This document shows, piece by piece, positions 6,511-13,323 of a DNA stretch of 17,520 nt. The notes under the pieces were generated by a model that did no database searches, was not told the origin of the DNA, and was given only the letters and a program-made list of their open reading frames with translations. This DNA comes from MWEH01 sp964392385. Lineage in GTDB: Bacteria; Bacillota; Clostridia; Christensenellales; DTU072. Position numbers and translations under genes: made by a program. Numbering within the stretch: the stretch's first letter is position 1; every line of letters starts with the position of its first letter. The DNA lies in NCBI GenBank assembly GCA_964392385.1, contig CAYMPR010000022.1, positions 1-17,520 of the forward strand, read 5' to 3'.

Positions 6511-8514
6511 ATGGCTACGAAATTTGGAGCATATGCTGGTAAAGTTTTATTAATTAATTTGAATGAAAAAAGTTTTGAAGAGTACCCACTTAACGATAAA
6601 GATAGAAAATATTTTATTGGGGCAAAGGTACTTGCTGCAAGAATTATTTATGATTTCATTAAAGGACCAATTGATCCATTAAGCGAGGAAAATGTTGTTG
6701 TTATATCTACAGGTCCTCTTAATAATACCAATGCACCAAGTAGCTCTAGATTTAATGTCAGTACGATATCTCCTCTAACTGGGATACTTACCTCAAGTAA
6801 CTGTGGAGGTAATTTTGGCATAAGACTAAAAAAAGCTGGTTATGATGCGCTAATTCTTACAGGCAAATGTGAAAAACTCACTTATATTGATATTTTCGAA
6901 GACAAAATTGAATTTAAAGATGCTGAGCATCTCAGGGGTAAAAAAACAGGCGAGACACAAGAAATTATTGGCGGGAAAGGCGGCAAACTGGTTATAGGAC
7001 CTGCTGGTGAAAACTTAGTAAGATACGCATGTGCTGTTAGCGATGAAAGAACAGCGGGAAGAGGCGGTGTTGGAGCCGTGCTTGGTAGCAAAAATATTAA
7101 GGCAATAGTTGCAGACGGAAAGAAGAATCAACCAATATATAATGTTGATAAATTTAATGAGTTGCGTAAGAGCTGGACACTCCATCTAAAAAGCCATCCA
7201 CTAACTGGAGAACAATTACCAAAACTTGGAACTGCAGGATTATTATCCTCTATGCAACACAAGAAAATGCTTGCAACTAAAAATTTTAGTGCAGGCCAAT
7301 TTGAAGGATATAAAACAATTAGCGGAGAAGAGATGGCTGAGAAATTCCTTGTGAAAAACAAGGGCTGTTTTACTTGCCCAATACAATGCGGAAGAGTAGT
7401 GGAACTTGATGGGAAACAAGTCAAGGGCCCAGAGGTTGAAGCTTTAGGACTCCTTGGCGCAAATCTATTAAATAACGATCTCGGGAAAATAATAAGATGG
7501 AATAATGAACTCGATGAATTAGGCATGGATGCCATTTCAACTGCAGGAACACTAGCTTTTTCTATGGAGCTCAATGAAAAAGGACTATGGAAAAGCGGCC
7601 TTGAATTTGGGAAAACTGATAACATTTTAGATAGATTGACTGAAATTGCATATAGATCCACAAAAGAAGGCGATGAAATGGCTAATGGAAGTAGATTCCT
7701 TATGAATAAATATGGTGGAGAGGATTTTTGTATTCAATCAAAAGGAATGGAGCTAGCAGCCTATGAGCCTAGAAGCGCAGTTGGTCAAGGTTTAGGATAC
7801 GCAACAGCTAATAGAGGAGGATGTCACCTTAATGCTGGATACGAAGTAGTTATGGAGGGATTAGGTCTACAAATTGACCAATATACTCCTAGAGGAAAGG
7901 CACAAATTGCAATACTATTGCAAAACTTAATGGAAGGAGCATCAGCATTTGGAAACTGCTTATTTACGACCTATGCTTTTTTCCCAGCTTTTCTTTTTAG
8001 AAAACCTAATTCAGCTATTACTCGTATGGTGAACAAAGTTCTTCCATTTTTAGGACCAATTCTTGCAATAATTAATAAATGGCCTGGAATTGCTCAAATA
8101 AACCTCACCGCAATGTTGCAACACCCTAATTGTGTTAAATATGCAACAGGCATTAGAATGAATATGGGAGAAATGATGCGACTTGGAGCACGAGGATTTA
8201 ATCTCGAGAGAATGATAAACGAAAAACTGGGAATTGATGCAAAAGATGATAAGCTACCAAAGAGACTAACCGATACGCTGCAAGATGAGAACAATCCGAA
8301 GAGCAAAGTCCCATTAGAACTAATGAAAAAACAGTACTATAAGGGAAGGGGTTGGAGCCAAGATGGTAAGGTGAACTCAAGAACTAAAAAATATTATAAG
8401 CTTAATGATTTAGATTTAATCTCTGCAAGAGAGCTTGAGACACAGGAGGAAATAAAAGTAATACCTCCAAAACCCAAAAAGGACAAAGAGAAAAAGGCCA
8501 ATGAAAAACAATAA
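6511..8514 (+). CDS. Aldehyde:ferredoxin oxidoreductase family (tungsten-bispterin enzyme)
   Basis: This family oxidises aldehydes to carboxylic acids in the cytoplasm, passing electrons to ferredoxin through a [4Fe-4S] cluster next to a tungsten bis-pterin centre. The ATG at 6511 (667 residues) is preferred to a GTG at 6499: GAGG at 6501-6504 is 6 bases before the ATG. Cluster ligands match the Pyrococcus AOR pattern: Cys286, Cys289 and Cys293 in CFTCPIQC, and Cys483 in AFGNCLF. Pterin-binding segments GPAGENLVRYACA (163-175) and GRGGVGAVLGSKNIKAI (183-199) are clear, as is YEPRSAVGQGLGYATANRGG (418-437). The C-terminus is lysine-rich (about 650-667). The exact aldehyde cannot be predicted. 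The following two genes encode a sulfur carrier and its E1, consistent with dedicated pterin-cofactor supply. Confidence 0.92.
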   Translation: MATKFGAYAGKVLLINLNEKSFEEYPLNDKDRKYFIGAKVLAARIIYDFIKGPIDPLSEENVVVISTGPLNNTNAPSSSRFNVSTISPLTGILTSSNCGGNFGIRLKKAGYDALILTGKCEKLTYIDIFEDKIEFKDAEHLRGKKTGETQEIIGGKGGKLVIGPAGENLVRYACAVSDERTAGRGGVGAVLGSKNIKAIVADGKKNQPIYNVDKFNELRKSWTLHLKSHPLTGEQLPKLGTAGLLSSMQHKKMLATKNFSAGQFEGYKTISGEEMAEKFLVKNKGCFTCPIQCGRVVELDGKQVKGPEVEALGLLGANLLNNDLGKIIRWNNELDELGMDAISTAGTLAFSMELNEKGLWKSGLEFGKTDNILDRLTEIAYRSTKEGDEMANGSRFLMNKYGGEDFCIQSKGMELAAYEPRSAVGQGLGYATANRGGCHLNAGYEVVMEGLGLQIDQYTPRGKAQIAILLQNLMEGASAFGNCLFTTYAFFPAFLFRKPNSAITRMVNKVLPFLGPILAIINKWPGIAQINLTAMLQHPNCVKYATGIRMNMGEMMRLGARGFNLERMINEKLGIDAKDDKLPKRLTDTLQDENNPKSKVPLELMKKQYYKGRGWSQDGKVNSRTKKYYKLNDLDLISARELETQEEIKVIPPKPKKDKEKKANEKQ

Positions 8515-8584
8515 TAATAGCGTTATAGATTGGGCTATTTACTCGCACTAAAAATGATTTAAAAAGGCATGGGGAAAATCATAT

Positions 8585-8833
8585 ATGGTAAAAGTTGAGT
8601 TTTTTGGGTTATATAGATTGAACTATAAAATGGCAGAATGTGAAATAGAAGCGAATTGTATTATTGATCTGCTGACCAAATTAAATGAGCTTAATCCGTA
8701 TTACTCTATAAAAGAACTAAAAGATTCCATAATACTGCTCAACGGTAAAAACATTATGGACTTAAAAAAATTTAGGACAAAGCTAAATGATGGGGATTTA
8801 GTCTTAATAATGAGTCCCGCATCAGGAGGTTGA
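8585..8833 (+). CDS. MoaD/ThiS-like sulfur carrier protein
   Basis: A small beta-grasp, ubiquitin-like protein (82 residues) that is expected to carry sulfur as a C-terminal thiocarboxylate. The C-terminus MSPASGG ends in the required Gly-Gly, and LNDGDLVLIMSPASGG is typical of MoaD-type carriers (a D-x-D-x-V strand before the tail). Given its place between a tungsten enzyme and an E1-like gene, it probably supplies dithiolene sulfur for the pterin cofactor as the small subunit of a molybdopterin synthase. No MoaE partner is encoded in the window. A ThiS or cysteine-biosynthesis role is less likely from context. GGGGA at 8571-8575 is a fair ribosome site. The final codons TCA-GGA-GGT contain the ribosome site for the next gene. 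Confidence 0.85.
   Translation: MVKVEFFGLYRLNYKMAECEIEANCIIDLLTKLNELNPYYSIKELKDSIILLNGKNIMDLKKFRTKLNDGDLVLIMSPASGG
8824..8830 (+). promoter_or_regulatory. Shine-Dalgarno embedded in Gly-Gly codons of the sulfur carrier gene
   Basis: AGGAGGT at 8824-8830 spans the last two sense codons (GGA GGT) of the MoaD-like gene and lies 6 bases before the TTG start of the E1-like gene at 8837. It is a near-perfect anti-16S match, and it is what decides the unusual TTG start. The invariant Gly-Gly tail and the downstream ribosome site are encoded by the same bases. Confidence 0.85.
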
Positions 8834-8836
8834 AAT

Positions 8837-9469
8837 TTGTTCACAGAACTAAGTAAGGAATTAAAAAACAAAAAAATAGTAGTAGTTGGAGCTGGAGGTC
8901 TTGGAGGAAATATTATTAACCACTTATCAAGACTTGGCGTTGGTGAAATTATTATTATTGATGGTGACTCTTTCGATGAAAGCAATTTAAATCGTCAGCT
9001 ATATGCAAATTTAACTACAATTGGGAAAAACAAGGCTTTGGTCGCTGCCGAAGAGAGCAATAAAATTGGATTGTCTATTGCTACAGCTATACCTGAGTTT
9101 TTGTCAGAAAGCCATATTCCGATATTAAAAGGTGCTGATTGTATATTTGATGCAACTGACAATATTAGCGCTAGATTATTCCTTGAACAGCTATCTGCAA
9201 GATTACAAATACCAATTATTCATGGTGCAGTTAATGCTTTTTCTGGGCAAATAGCAGTTATTAGACCTGGAGACAAGACATTATCTAAATTATATTTTGG
9301 GAAAAATATTCCCAATGTACCAACCCTTAATTTTGTTCCCTCAACTATTGCAAATCTACAAGTTTGTCAAATGATAAAATTGTTTTCAGATTCTGGTGCC
9401 TTGAAAAGTGGGGAAGTTATGTTAGTAGATATATTCTTGTGTGAAATAAGAATTATCAACGTTTTATGA
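8837..9469 (+). CDS. MoeB/ThiF/HesA-family E1-like adenylyltransferase
   Basis: This protein is expected to adenylate the C-terminal glycine of the adjacent MoaD-like carrier so that it can accept sulfur. It starts at TTG 8837, after AGGAGGT and only 3 bases past the carrier's stop. The 210-residue length is short for the family (MoeB is about 250). ATP-binding elements are intact: VVGAGGLGG (17-24), IIIDGDSFDESNLNRQ (39-54, with Asp42 and Arg53), Lys66, and FDATDN with Asp108, matching the Mg/ATP Asp of MoeB. Only three cysteines occur (102, 177, 202) and there is no CxxC pair, so the zinc site of classical MoeB/ThiF is missing. The catalytic-cysteine position is unclear. It is typical of E1-like genes that travel with AOR operons. 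Confidence 0.85.
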   Translation: MFTELSKELKNKKIVVVGAGGLGGNIINHLSRLGVGEIIIIDGDSFDESNLNRQLYANLTTIGKNKALVAAEESNKIGLSIATAIPEFLSESHIPILKGADCIFDATDNISARLFLEQLSARLQIPIIHGAVNAFSGQIAVIRPGDKTLSKLYFGKNIPNVPTLNFVPSTIANLQVCQMIKLFSDSGALKSGEVMLVDIFLCEIRIINVL

Positions 9470-9572
9470 GATCCGAAAAAACTAACCATCTGAGTTCTTT
9501 CAACTTAAAATATCTTTATTTAGTCATATTGTTATGCGATTTAAAACATAAAATTTTTTGCATTTTTAGCGT

Positions 9573-9602
9573 TTGACAAGAAACTAATTATAGCAATTAT
9601 AT
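9573..9602 (+). promoter_or_regulatory. candidate thpR promoter
   Basis: A perfect TTGACA at 9573-9578 is followed 18 bases later by TTATAT at 9597-9602, within an AT-rich stretch with several overlapping -10-like choices. It would start transcription about 25 bases before the ATG at 9635. The rest of the 165-base spacer (9470-9634) shows no clear terminator for the upstream cassette. Confidence 0.5.
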
Positions 9603-9634
9603 AAGTAAAAATTGAGTAGTATTTTGGTATTAAT

Positions 9635-10156
9635 ATGAGATTATTTATAGCTGTTTCATTAGATGAGGAAATCAAATCATTGCTTTTTACCTTATCAGAA
9701 AATCTCAAGACAAAAGTTAAAGATGGATCCTTTTCAAATAAAGCCAACTATCACATCACTTTGTTGTATCTTGGCGAAACTGAAGAGTGTAATGCAGTTA
9801 TTAGTGCACTTGAGAAGATAAATGTTTCTCCCTTTATAATATCCTTAGATGAGATAGGTAGATTTGTAGGTAAAAGTGAGAGCACTTACTGGGTTGGTCT
9901 TAAAGGTCAAATAGACATGCTTTTATATATCCATGAAACGCTGAAAAGCAAGCTAGTAAATTTGGGGTTTGCCTTAAATCATAGTACATTTACTCCGCAC
10001 ATAACCCTTGCAAGAAAAGTTGTAGGGAGCGACCAATTAGTTAACCTTGAGGTACCCAAAGCAACTATTAATGTTTCTGAAATTACTCTTTACAAATCAG
10101 AGTATAAAGACAATACATTAACATATACAAAGCTTTATATAAAAGAGCTAAAATAA
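9635..10156 (+). CDS. thpR: RNA 2',3'-cyclic phosphodiesterase (2'-5' RNA ligase family)
   Basis: ThpR/LigT belongs to the 2H phosphoesterases, which hydrolyse 2',3'-cyclic phosphate RNA ends to 2'-phosphates and can act as a 2'-5' ligase in vitro. The two catalytic HxT motifs are His40-Ile-Thr42 (in NYHITLLYLGE) and His122-Ile-Thr124 (in TPHITLARK), the correct spacing for the fold. The start MRLFIAVSL is typical, and 173 residues is slightly below the usual 180-190. The ribosome site is poor, so expression may be low or leaderless-like. The gene stands alone, with a strong terminator directly at its 3' end. Its stop codon TAA touches the base of that hairpin. Confidence 0.9.
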   Translation: MRLFIAVSLDEEIKSLLFTLSENLKTKVKDGSFSNKANYHITLLYLGETEECNAVISALEKINVSPFIISLDEIGRFVGKSESTYWVGLKGQIDMLLYIHETLKSKLVNLGFALNHSTFTPHITLARKVVGSDQLVNLEVPKATINVSEITLYKSEYKDNTLTYTKLYIKELK

Positions 10157-10191
10157 TACCCTAGGTAAAGTTAAGCCTAGGGTAATTTTGT
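10157..10191 (+). terminator. rho-independent terminator between thpR and guaA (probably bidirectional)
   Basis: TACCCTAGG at 10157-10165 and CCTAGGGTA at 10176-10184 form a perfect 9-bp stem with a 10-base loop, followed by a T-rich tract. It begins one base after the thpR stop. On the opposite strand the hairpin is also followed by a T-rich stretch and lies 30 bases past the guaA stop, so it probably serves both convergent genes. Confidence 0.85.
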
Positions 10192-10213
10192 TTTATTTAG
10201 AGAAAAGTTTAAG

Positions 10214-11464
10214 CTATTCCCATTCAATCGTGCCAGTAGGCTTTGGCGATAAGTCATAACAAACACGGTTAACTGATGGGATTTCACTGGTTATTCTTTT
10301 TGTTATATGGTCTAATAGATTCCAATCTAGATGTTCAATAGTTGCAGTCATTGCATCTACAGTGTTTACCGCACGAATTATTACTGCATATCCTACAGAA
10401 CGAGTATTGTTTCTAACGCCCACTGATTTCATGTCAGGGATTAGAGTAAAGTATTGCCAAACTTTCCGGGATAATCCGTTTTTCTCAAATTCCTCTCTAA
10501 GAATTGCATCCGAATCTCTTAGAGCATCGAGTCTATCTTTGGTTATTGCGCCAAGACACCTAACACCAAGCCCAGGTCCAGGGAATGGTTGACGATAAAC
10601 CATGTTGTCAGGAAGATTGAGCGCTTTTCCGCACGCTCTTACTTCATCTTTAAATAGGTATTTTAAAGGTTCAATAAGCTTAAAAGTTAAATCATCTGGT
10701 AGACCACCAACGTTGTGATGGGCTTTAACGGCCTTACCTTTCTTTGTGCCACTTTCTACTATATCTGGATAGATGGTACCTTGTGCTAAGAATTCTATCC
10801 CATTAAGTTTTCTAGCTTCCTCCTCGAAAACCCTTATGAATTCTGCACCTATAATCTTTCTTTTCTTTTCGGGATCATCTACTCCTAAAAGTTTAGTCAA
10901 AAAACGCTGTGAAGCATCAACATATACTAGATTTTGTTTAAGATTTTTTCCAAACACTTCGATAACCTGCTCAGGTTCACCTTTTCTTAGTAGGCCATGA
11001 TTAACGTGGACGCAAACTAGGTTTTCTCCACCAATAGCTTTAATTAAAAGAGCGGCAACGACAGAACTATCAACTCCCCCGGATAATGCGAGTAAAACCT
11101 TTCCCTTTCCTACGGTATTTCTAATTAAAGTAACTTGATCTTCAATAAAATTTTCCATGTTCCAAGTTTTATTACATTTGGCTACTTTGAAAAGATAGGT
11201 CTCAAGTAACTTAATATTAGATACTTGTGAGGCACATATAACAGGACAAAAACTGCTGTATCCCATTTCGGAATTTAAATTCATAGAGAGATTATCATCA
11301 CCGTTAATAATGATTGCTTTTAGGTTTCCATTAGTTTTTAAACTACTTAAGGTAGTATCATGAGGATAAACTTCGCTGTATACTCCTAAGTCACGAATTT
11401 GTCTTGCTAAAGCGGAATTGTCATCTTTTCCTAAATCGATAATTGCAACCAAATCTTGTTTCAT
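10214..11464 (-). CDS. guaA: GMP synthase with eroded glutaminase domain
   Basis: GuaA aminates XMP to GMP using ATP. The ATP-pyrophosphatase half is complete: P-loop SGGVDSS (128-134), AHHNVGGLPDDL, KDEVR, RQPFPGPGLGVRCLG, and the C-terminal SPKPTGTIEWE. The N-terminal class I glutaminase domain is not. Only about 95 residues precede the KCNKTWNMENFIED linker, against about 190-200 normally. The first strand (LVAIIDLG), RQIRDLGVYSEVYPHDT and a PVICASQ segment near the nucleophile position (Cys77) can be recognised. The usual GICYG nucleophile loop, the YGVQFHPE-type His-Glu region and everything between are missing. The frame is continuous with no stop. GGAGA lies 6 bases before the ATG. It should work with ammonia or a glutaminase in trans; glutamine-dependent activity alone is unlikely. 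Confidence 0.9.
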   Translation of the reverse strand: MKQDLVAIIDLGKDDNSALARQIRDLGVYSEVYPHDTTLSSLKTNGNLKAIIINGDDNLSMNLNSEMGYSSFCPVICASQVSNIKLLETYLFKVAKCNKTWNMENFIEDQVTLIRNTVGKGKVLLALSGGVDSSVVAALLIKAIGGENLVCVHVNHGLLRKGEPEQVIEVFGKNLKQNLVYVDASQRFLTKLLGVDDPEKKRKIIGAEFIRVFEEEARKLNGIEFLAQGTIYPDIVESGTKKGKAVKAHHNVGGLPDDLTFKLIEPLKYLFKDEVRACGKALNLPDNMVYRQPFPGPGLGVRCLGAITKDRLDALRDSDAILREEFEKNGLSRKVWQYFTLIPDMKSVGVRNNTRSVGYAVIIRAVNTVDAMTATIEHLDWNLLDHITKRITSEIPSVNRVCYDLSPKPTGTIEWE

Positions 11465-11481
11465 AGAAAATCTCCTTTTTT

Positions 11482-11498
11482 ATAAACTATAAGTTTAT
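11482..11498 (-). promoter_or_regulatory. palindrome in the guaA leader (possible operator)
   Basis: ATAAACT and AGTTTAT form a 7-bp inverted repeat around a 3-base centre, immediately upstream of the guaA ribosome site. It could be an operator or a small leader hairpin. No purine riboswitch core was recognised in the 204 bases between guaA and the divergent phosphatase gene. Being all A/T but two pairs, it may be chance. Confidence 0.3.
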
Positions 11499-11608
11499 GA
11501 TACAACTTCGGGGCGTTAAAAGTAAATTGAATGAAGGGTATTGCCATATATTTAAAGGTAAAAACTGAGCATTATTTGGAGGAAATCATAAATATATAGG
11601 GATACGAG

Positions 11609-11637
11609 TTTCTATATTATTTGATGTGTGATAAAAT
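11609..11637 (+). promoter_or_regulatory. candidate extended -10 promoter for the HAD phosphatase
   Basis: TGATAAAAT at 11629-11637 combines a TGn extension with a TAAAAT -10 box. A poor -35 match, TTTCTA, is 17 bases upstream at 11609-11614. The predicted transcript starts about 25 bases before the ATG at 11669. It is oriented away from guaA. Confidence 0.4.
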
Positions 11638-11668
11638 CTCTTAAGAGAAAAGTAGAAGGTTGAAAGAG

Positions 11669-12322
11669 ATGAAATATAGTATATTATTATTTGATCTAGA
11701 TGGTACATTGACTGATCCCAAAGAGGGGATAACTAAAGCAGTAAAATATGCTCTAGAACATTTCGGCATTGTAGAACAAAATGAAGAAAAGTTGTTAGCT
11801 TTTATTGGCCCACCGCTAATTGATGGCTTCATGGATTTTTATGGTTTCAATATGGAAGATGCTATTGTTGCAAGGGAAAAATACAGGGAATACTATAGCG
11901 AAAAGGGAGTTTTAGAAAACAATGTTTATGAGGGCATAATTCCTCTTCTAGAAAAGATGAAGTCTCTTGGTAAAAGACTTCTAGTTGCAACTTCAAAACC
12001 AGTTTACTATGCGGAAATAATATTAAAGCATTTTGGTATTTTTGATTATTTCGAAGCCGTTTGTGGTGCTGAATTTAATGAAAAACAACATAAAAAGATT
12101 GATGTTATTAATAAGGCAATAGCAATTTCGGGCAATCTGGAAAAATCTTCATACTTGATGATAGGAGACAGAAAGCATGATTTAATAGCTGCTAATGAAG
12201 CTAAAATAGATTGTGCTTGTGTGTTGTTTGGATATGGGAGTTTAGAGGAGTTTACACCTTACGAGCCTAAGTACATTGTGGATTCGGTTAGAGCGCTTGA
12301 GGAGTTATTAGTTAATTTGTAG
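11669..12322 (+). CDS. HAD-superfamily phosphatase (phosphoglycolate phosphatase-like)
   Basis: A cytoplasmic haloacid-dehalogenase-type phosphatase of 217 residues with an alpha-helical cap (subclass IA). Motif I is FDLDGT, with nucleophile Asp9 and acid/base Asp11. Motif II is VATSKP (Thr108 or Ser109), Lys143 is a candidate motif III residue, and motif IV is IGDRKHD (Asp167, Asp171). The ATG at 11669 is chosen over TTG 11660 because AGAAGG at 11654-11659 is 9 bases from the ATG and abuts the TTG. The GDRKHD...FGYGSLEE arrangement is common in the Firmicute phosphatases annotated as phosphoglycolate phosphatase or 5'-nucleotidase. Substrate cannot be assigned from the sequence. It is a single-gene unit divergent from guaA. 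Confidence 0.85.
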   Translation: MKYSILLFDLDGTLTDPKEGITKAVKYALEHFGIVEQNEEKLLAFIGPPLIDGFMDFYGFNMEDAIVAREKYREYYSEKGVLENNVYEGIIPLLEKMKSLGKRLLVATSKPVYYAEIILKHFGIFDYFEAVCGAEFNEKQHKKIDVINKAIAISGNLEKSSYLMIGDRKHDLIAANEAKIDCACVLFGYGSLEEFTPYEPKYIVDSVRALEELLVNL

Positions 12323-12417
12323 TTAATGCTACCGGATAACTCGTAACAAAGGTATCCAAAAATTTGGGATAGCGAATAAGCAAGACTTATTACTTAAAAT
12401 ATTGTGTTTTTATGATA

Positions 12418-12446
12418 TGGAAAAAAATACAAAATATCGCTATAAT
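12418..12446 (+). promoter_or_regulatory. promoter for the flavin reductase/rubredoxin gene
   Basis: A perfect TATAAT at 12441-12446 lies 17 bases after TGGAAA (12418-12423), a four-of-six match to the -35 consensus. Transcription would begin about 28 bases before the ATG at 12481. The rest of the spacer after the phosphatase gene (12323-12417) shows no convincing terminator. Confidence 0.5.
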
Positions 12447-12480
12447 ATACCTAACAATTATTGTCTAATGGAGATTGAGT

Positions 12481-13236
12481 ATGAATTTACTATTTAAAAT
12501 TAGTTATGGGTTATATGTCCTTTCGGCTAGAGAAGGAAGTAAAGACAATGGATGCATTATTAACACTCTAATGCAACAAACATCTACCCCTGAAAAACTT
12601 AGTGTTACTGTAAATAAGTTAAATTGCACTCACGATATGATAAAAAATACACTAACTGCAACTTGTGCAATTTTATCTGAAAAGATATCATTTGAAATAA
12701 TAAAAGGCTTTGGAATGAGAAGCGGGCACCAAGAGAACAAGTTCGAAGGAGTAAACGCTAGCCGCTCAAAAAATGGATGTTTAGTTCCATTGGATGGTGT
12801 TTTAGGCTACTTTGATTTAAAAGTAGTAGAAACAATAGATTTAGGATCACATACTATGTTTGTTTGCGAAGTGACAGATAGGGTTATTCTAGATGAAGAG
12901 AGTGAGTCCCTAACATATTCTTATTACCAAAAATTTATTAAACCAAAACCAGCTTCTCAAGCAAAACCTAAAGAAGAAGCTTATATTTGTACAATATGTG
13001 GTTATATACATAAAGGACCGATTACTGATGATATTATTTGCCCAATCTGTAAACACGGGCGTGAGGCCTTTATCCCTCTAAAAGAAGAGAGTAAAATTCC
13101 AGAGAGTAAACCCAAGAAGGAAGCATATATTTGCACAATTTGTGGATATATTCACGAGGGTCCAATTACAGATGATATTATTTGTCCAATTTGTAAACAT
13201 GGGCGTGAGGCCTTTATCCCATTCGAGTTGAAATAA
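12481..13236 (+). CDS. Flavin reductase with two C-terminal rubredoxin-like knuckles (Hrb-like)
   Basis: Resembles the clostridial high-molecular-weight rubredoxins (Hrb), where an NAD(P)H:flavin oxidoreductase domain passes electrons through a rubredoxin centre to oxygen- or nitric-oxide-detoxifying flavodiiron proteins. Residues about 1-152 form the FMN-binding split-barrel reductase. Its core runs from YGLYVLSAREG through GFGMRSGHQENKFEG to LDGVLGYFDLKV. Two rubredoxin-like units follow, with ligands Cys170, 173, 187, 190 and Cys218, 221, 235, 238. The C-x2-C-x13-C-x2-C spacing is the short rubrerythrin type, not the long classical rubredoxin. One unit is usual; two is unusual. The ATG at 12481 is preferred to TTG 12475, with GGAG at 12470-12473. 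No flavodiiron partner is in the window. Confidence 0.88.
   Translation: MNLLFKISYGLYVLSAREGSKDNGCIINTLMQQTSTPEKLSVTVNKLNCTHDMIKNTLTATCAILSEKISFEIIKGFGMRSGHQENKFEGVNASRSKNGCLVPLDGVLGYFDLKVVETIDLGSHTMFVCEVTDRVILDEESESLTYSYYQKFIKPKPASQAKPKEEAYICTICGYIHKGPITDDIICPICKHGREAFIPLKEESKIPESKPKKEAYICTICGYIHEGPITDDIICPICKHGREAFIPFELK
12964..13233 (+). repeat. in-frame tandem rubredoxin-knuckle repeat (48-codon period)
   Basis: Copy 1 is 12964-13107 and copy 2 is 13108-13233, offset by 144 bases. Over the 32-residue core (residues 168-199 and 216-247) the proteins differ only at one position, Lys178 against Glu226. About 12 codons differ synonymously, and a run at the 3' end (around 13057-13075 and 13201-13219) is identical. 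The linkers rich in Lys, Pro and Glu also recur. Confidence 0.9.
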
Positions 13237-13255
13237 AACCTCTTTTAAAAATAAG

Positions 13256-13287
13256 TCCTCTGATAAAGAAATATCAGAGGATTTTTT
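13256..13287 (+). terminator. rho-independent terminator between the rubredoxin gene and trkH
   Basis: TCCTCTGATA (13256-13265) and TATCAGAGGA (13272-13281) form a perfect 10-bp stem with a 6-base loop, then six T residues. It lies 19 bases after the flavin reductase stop. The minus-strand reading also ends in a T-rich stretch, so it can terminate trkH as well. Confidence 0.9.
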
Positions 13288-13323
13288 AAAGAATAAGTTA
13301 AACAAAAAAAGTACAATAATATG

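Noticed and set aside
7128..7661. Long minus-strand open frame (177 codons) opposite the aldehyde oxidoreductase gene
   Set aside because: It lies wholly within a strongly conserved gene and the translated sequence shows no recognisable domain or ribosome site, so it is an antisense shadow.
11100..11660. GuaA shortened by frameshift or misassembly
   Set aside because: The open frame is continuous from a good ribosome site, with recognisable start and linker, and the 204 bases upstream do not translate into glutaminase motifs in any frame I inspected. An assembly deletion remains formally possible.
12353..12371. Imperfect palindrome centred near 12362 as an operator or terminator
   Set aside because: The arms have a mismatch and are A/T-dominated with no T-run following, so chance is likely.
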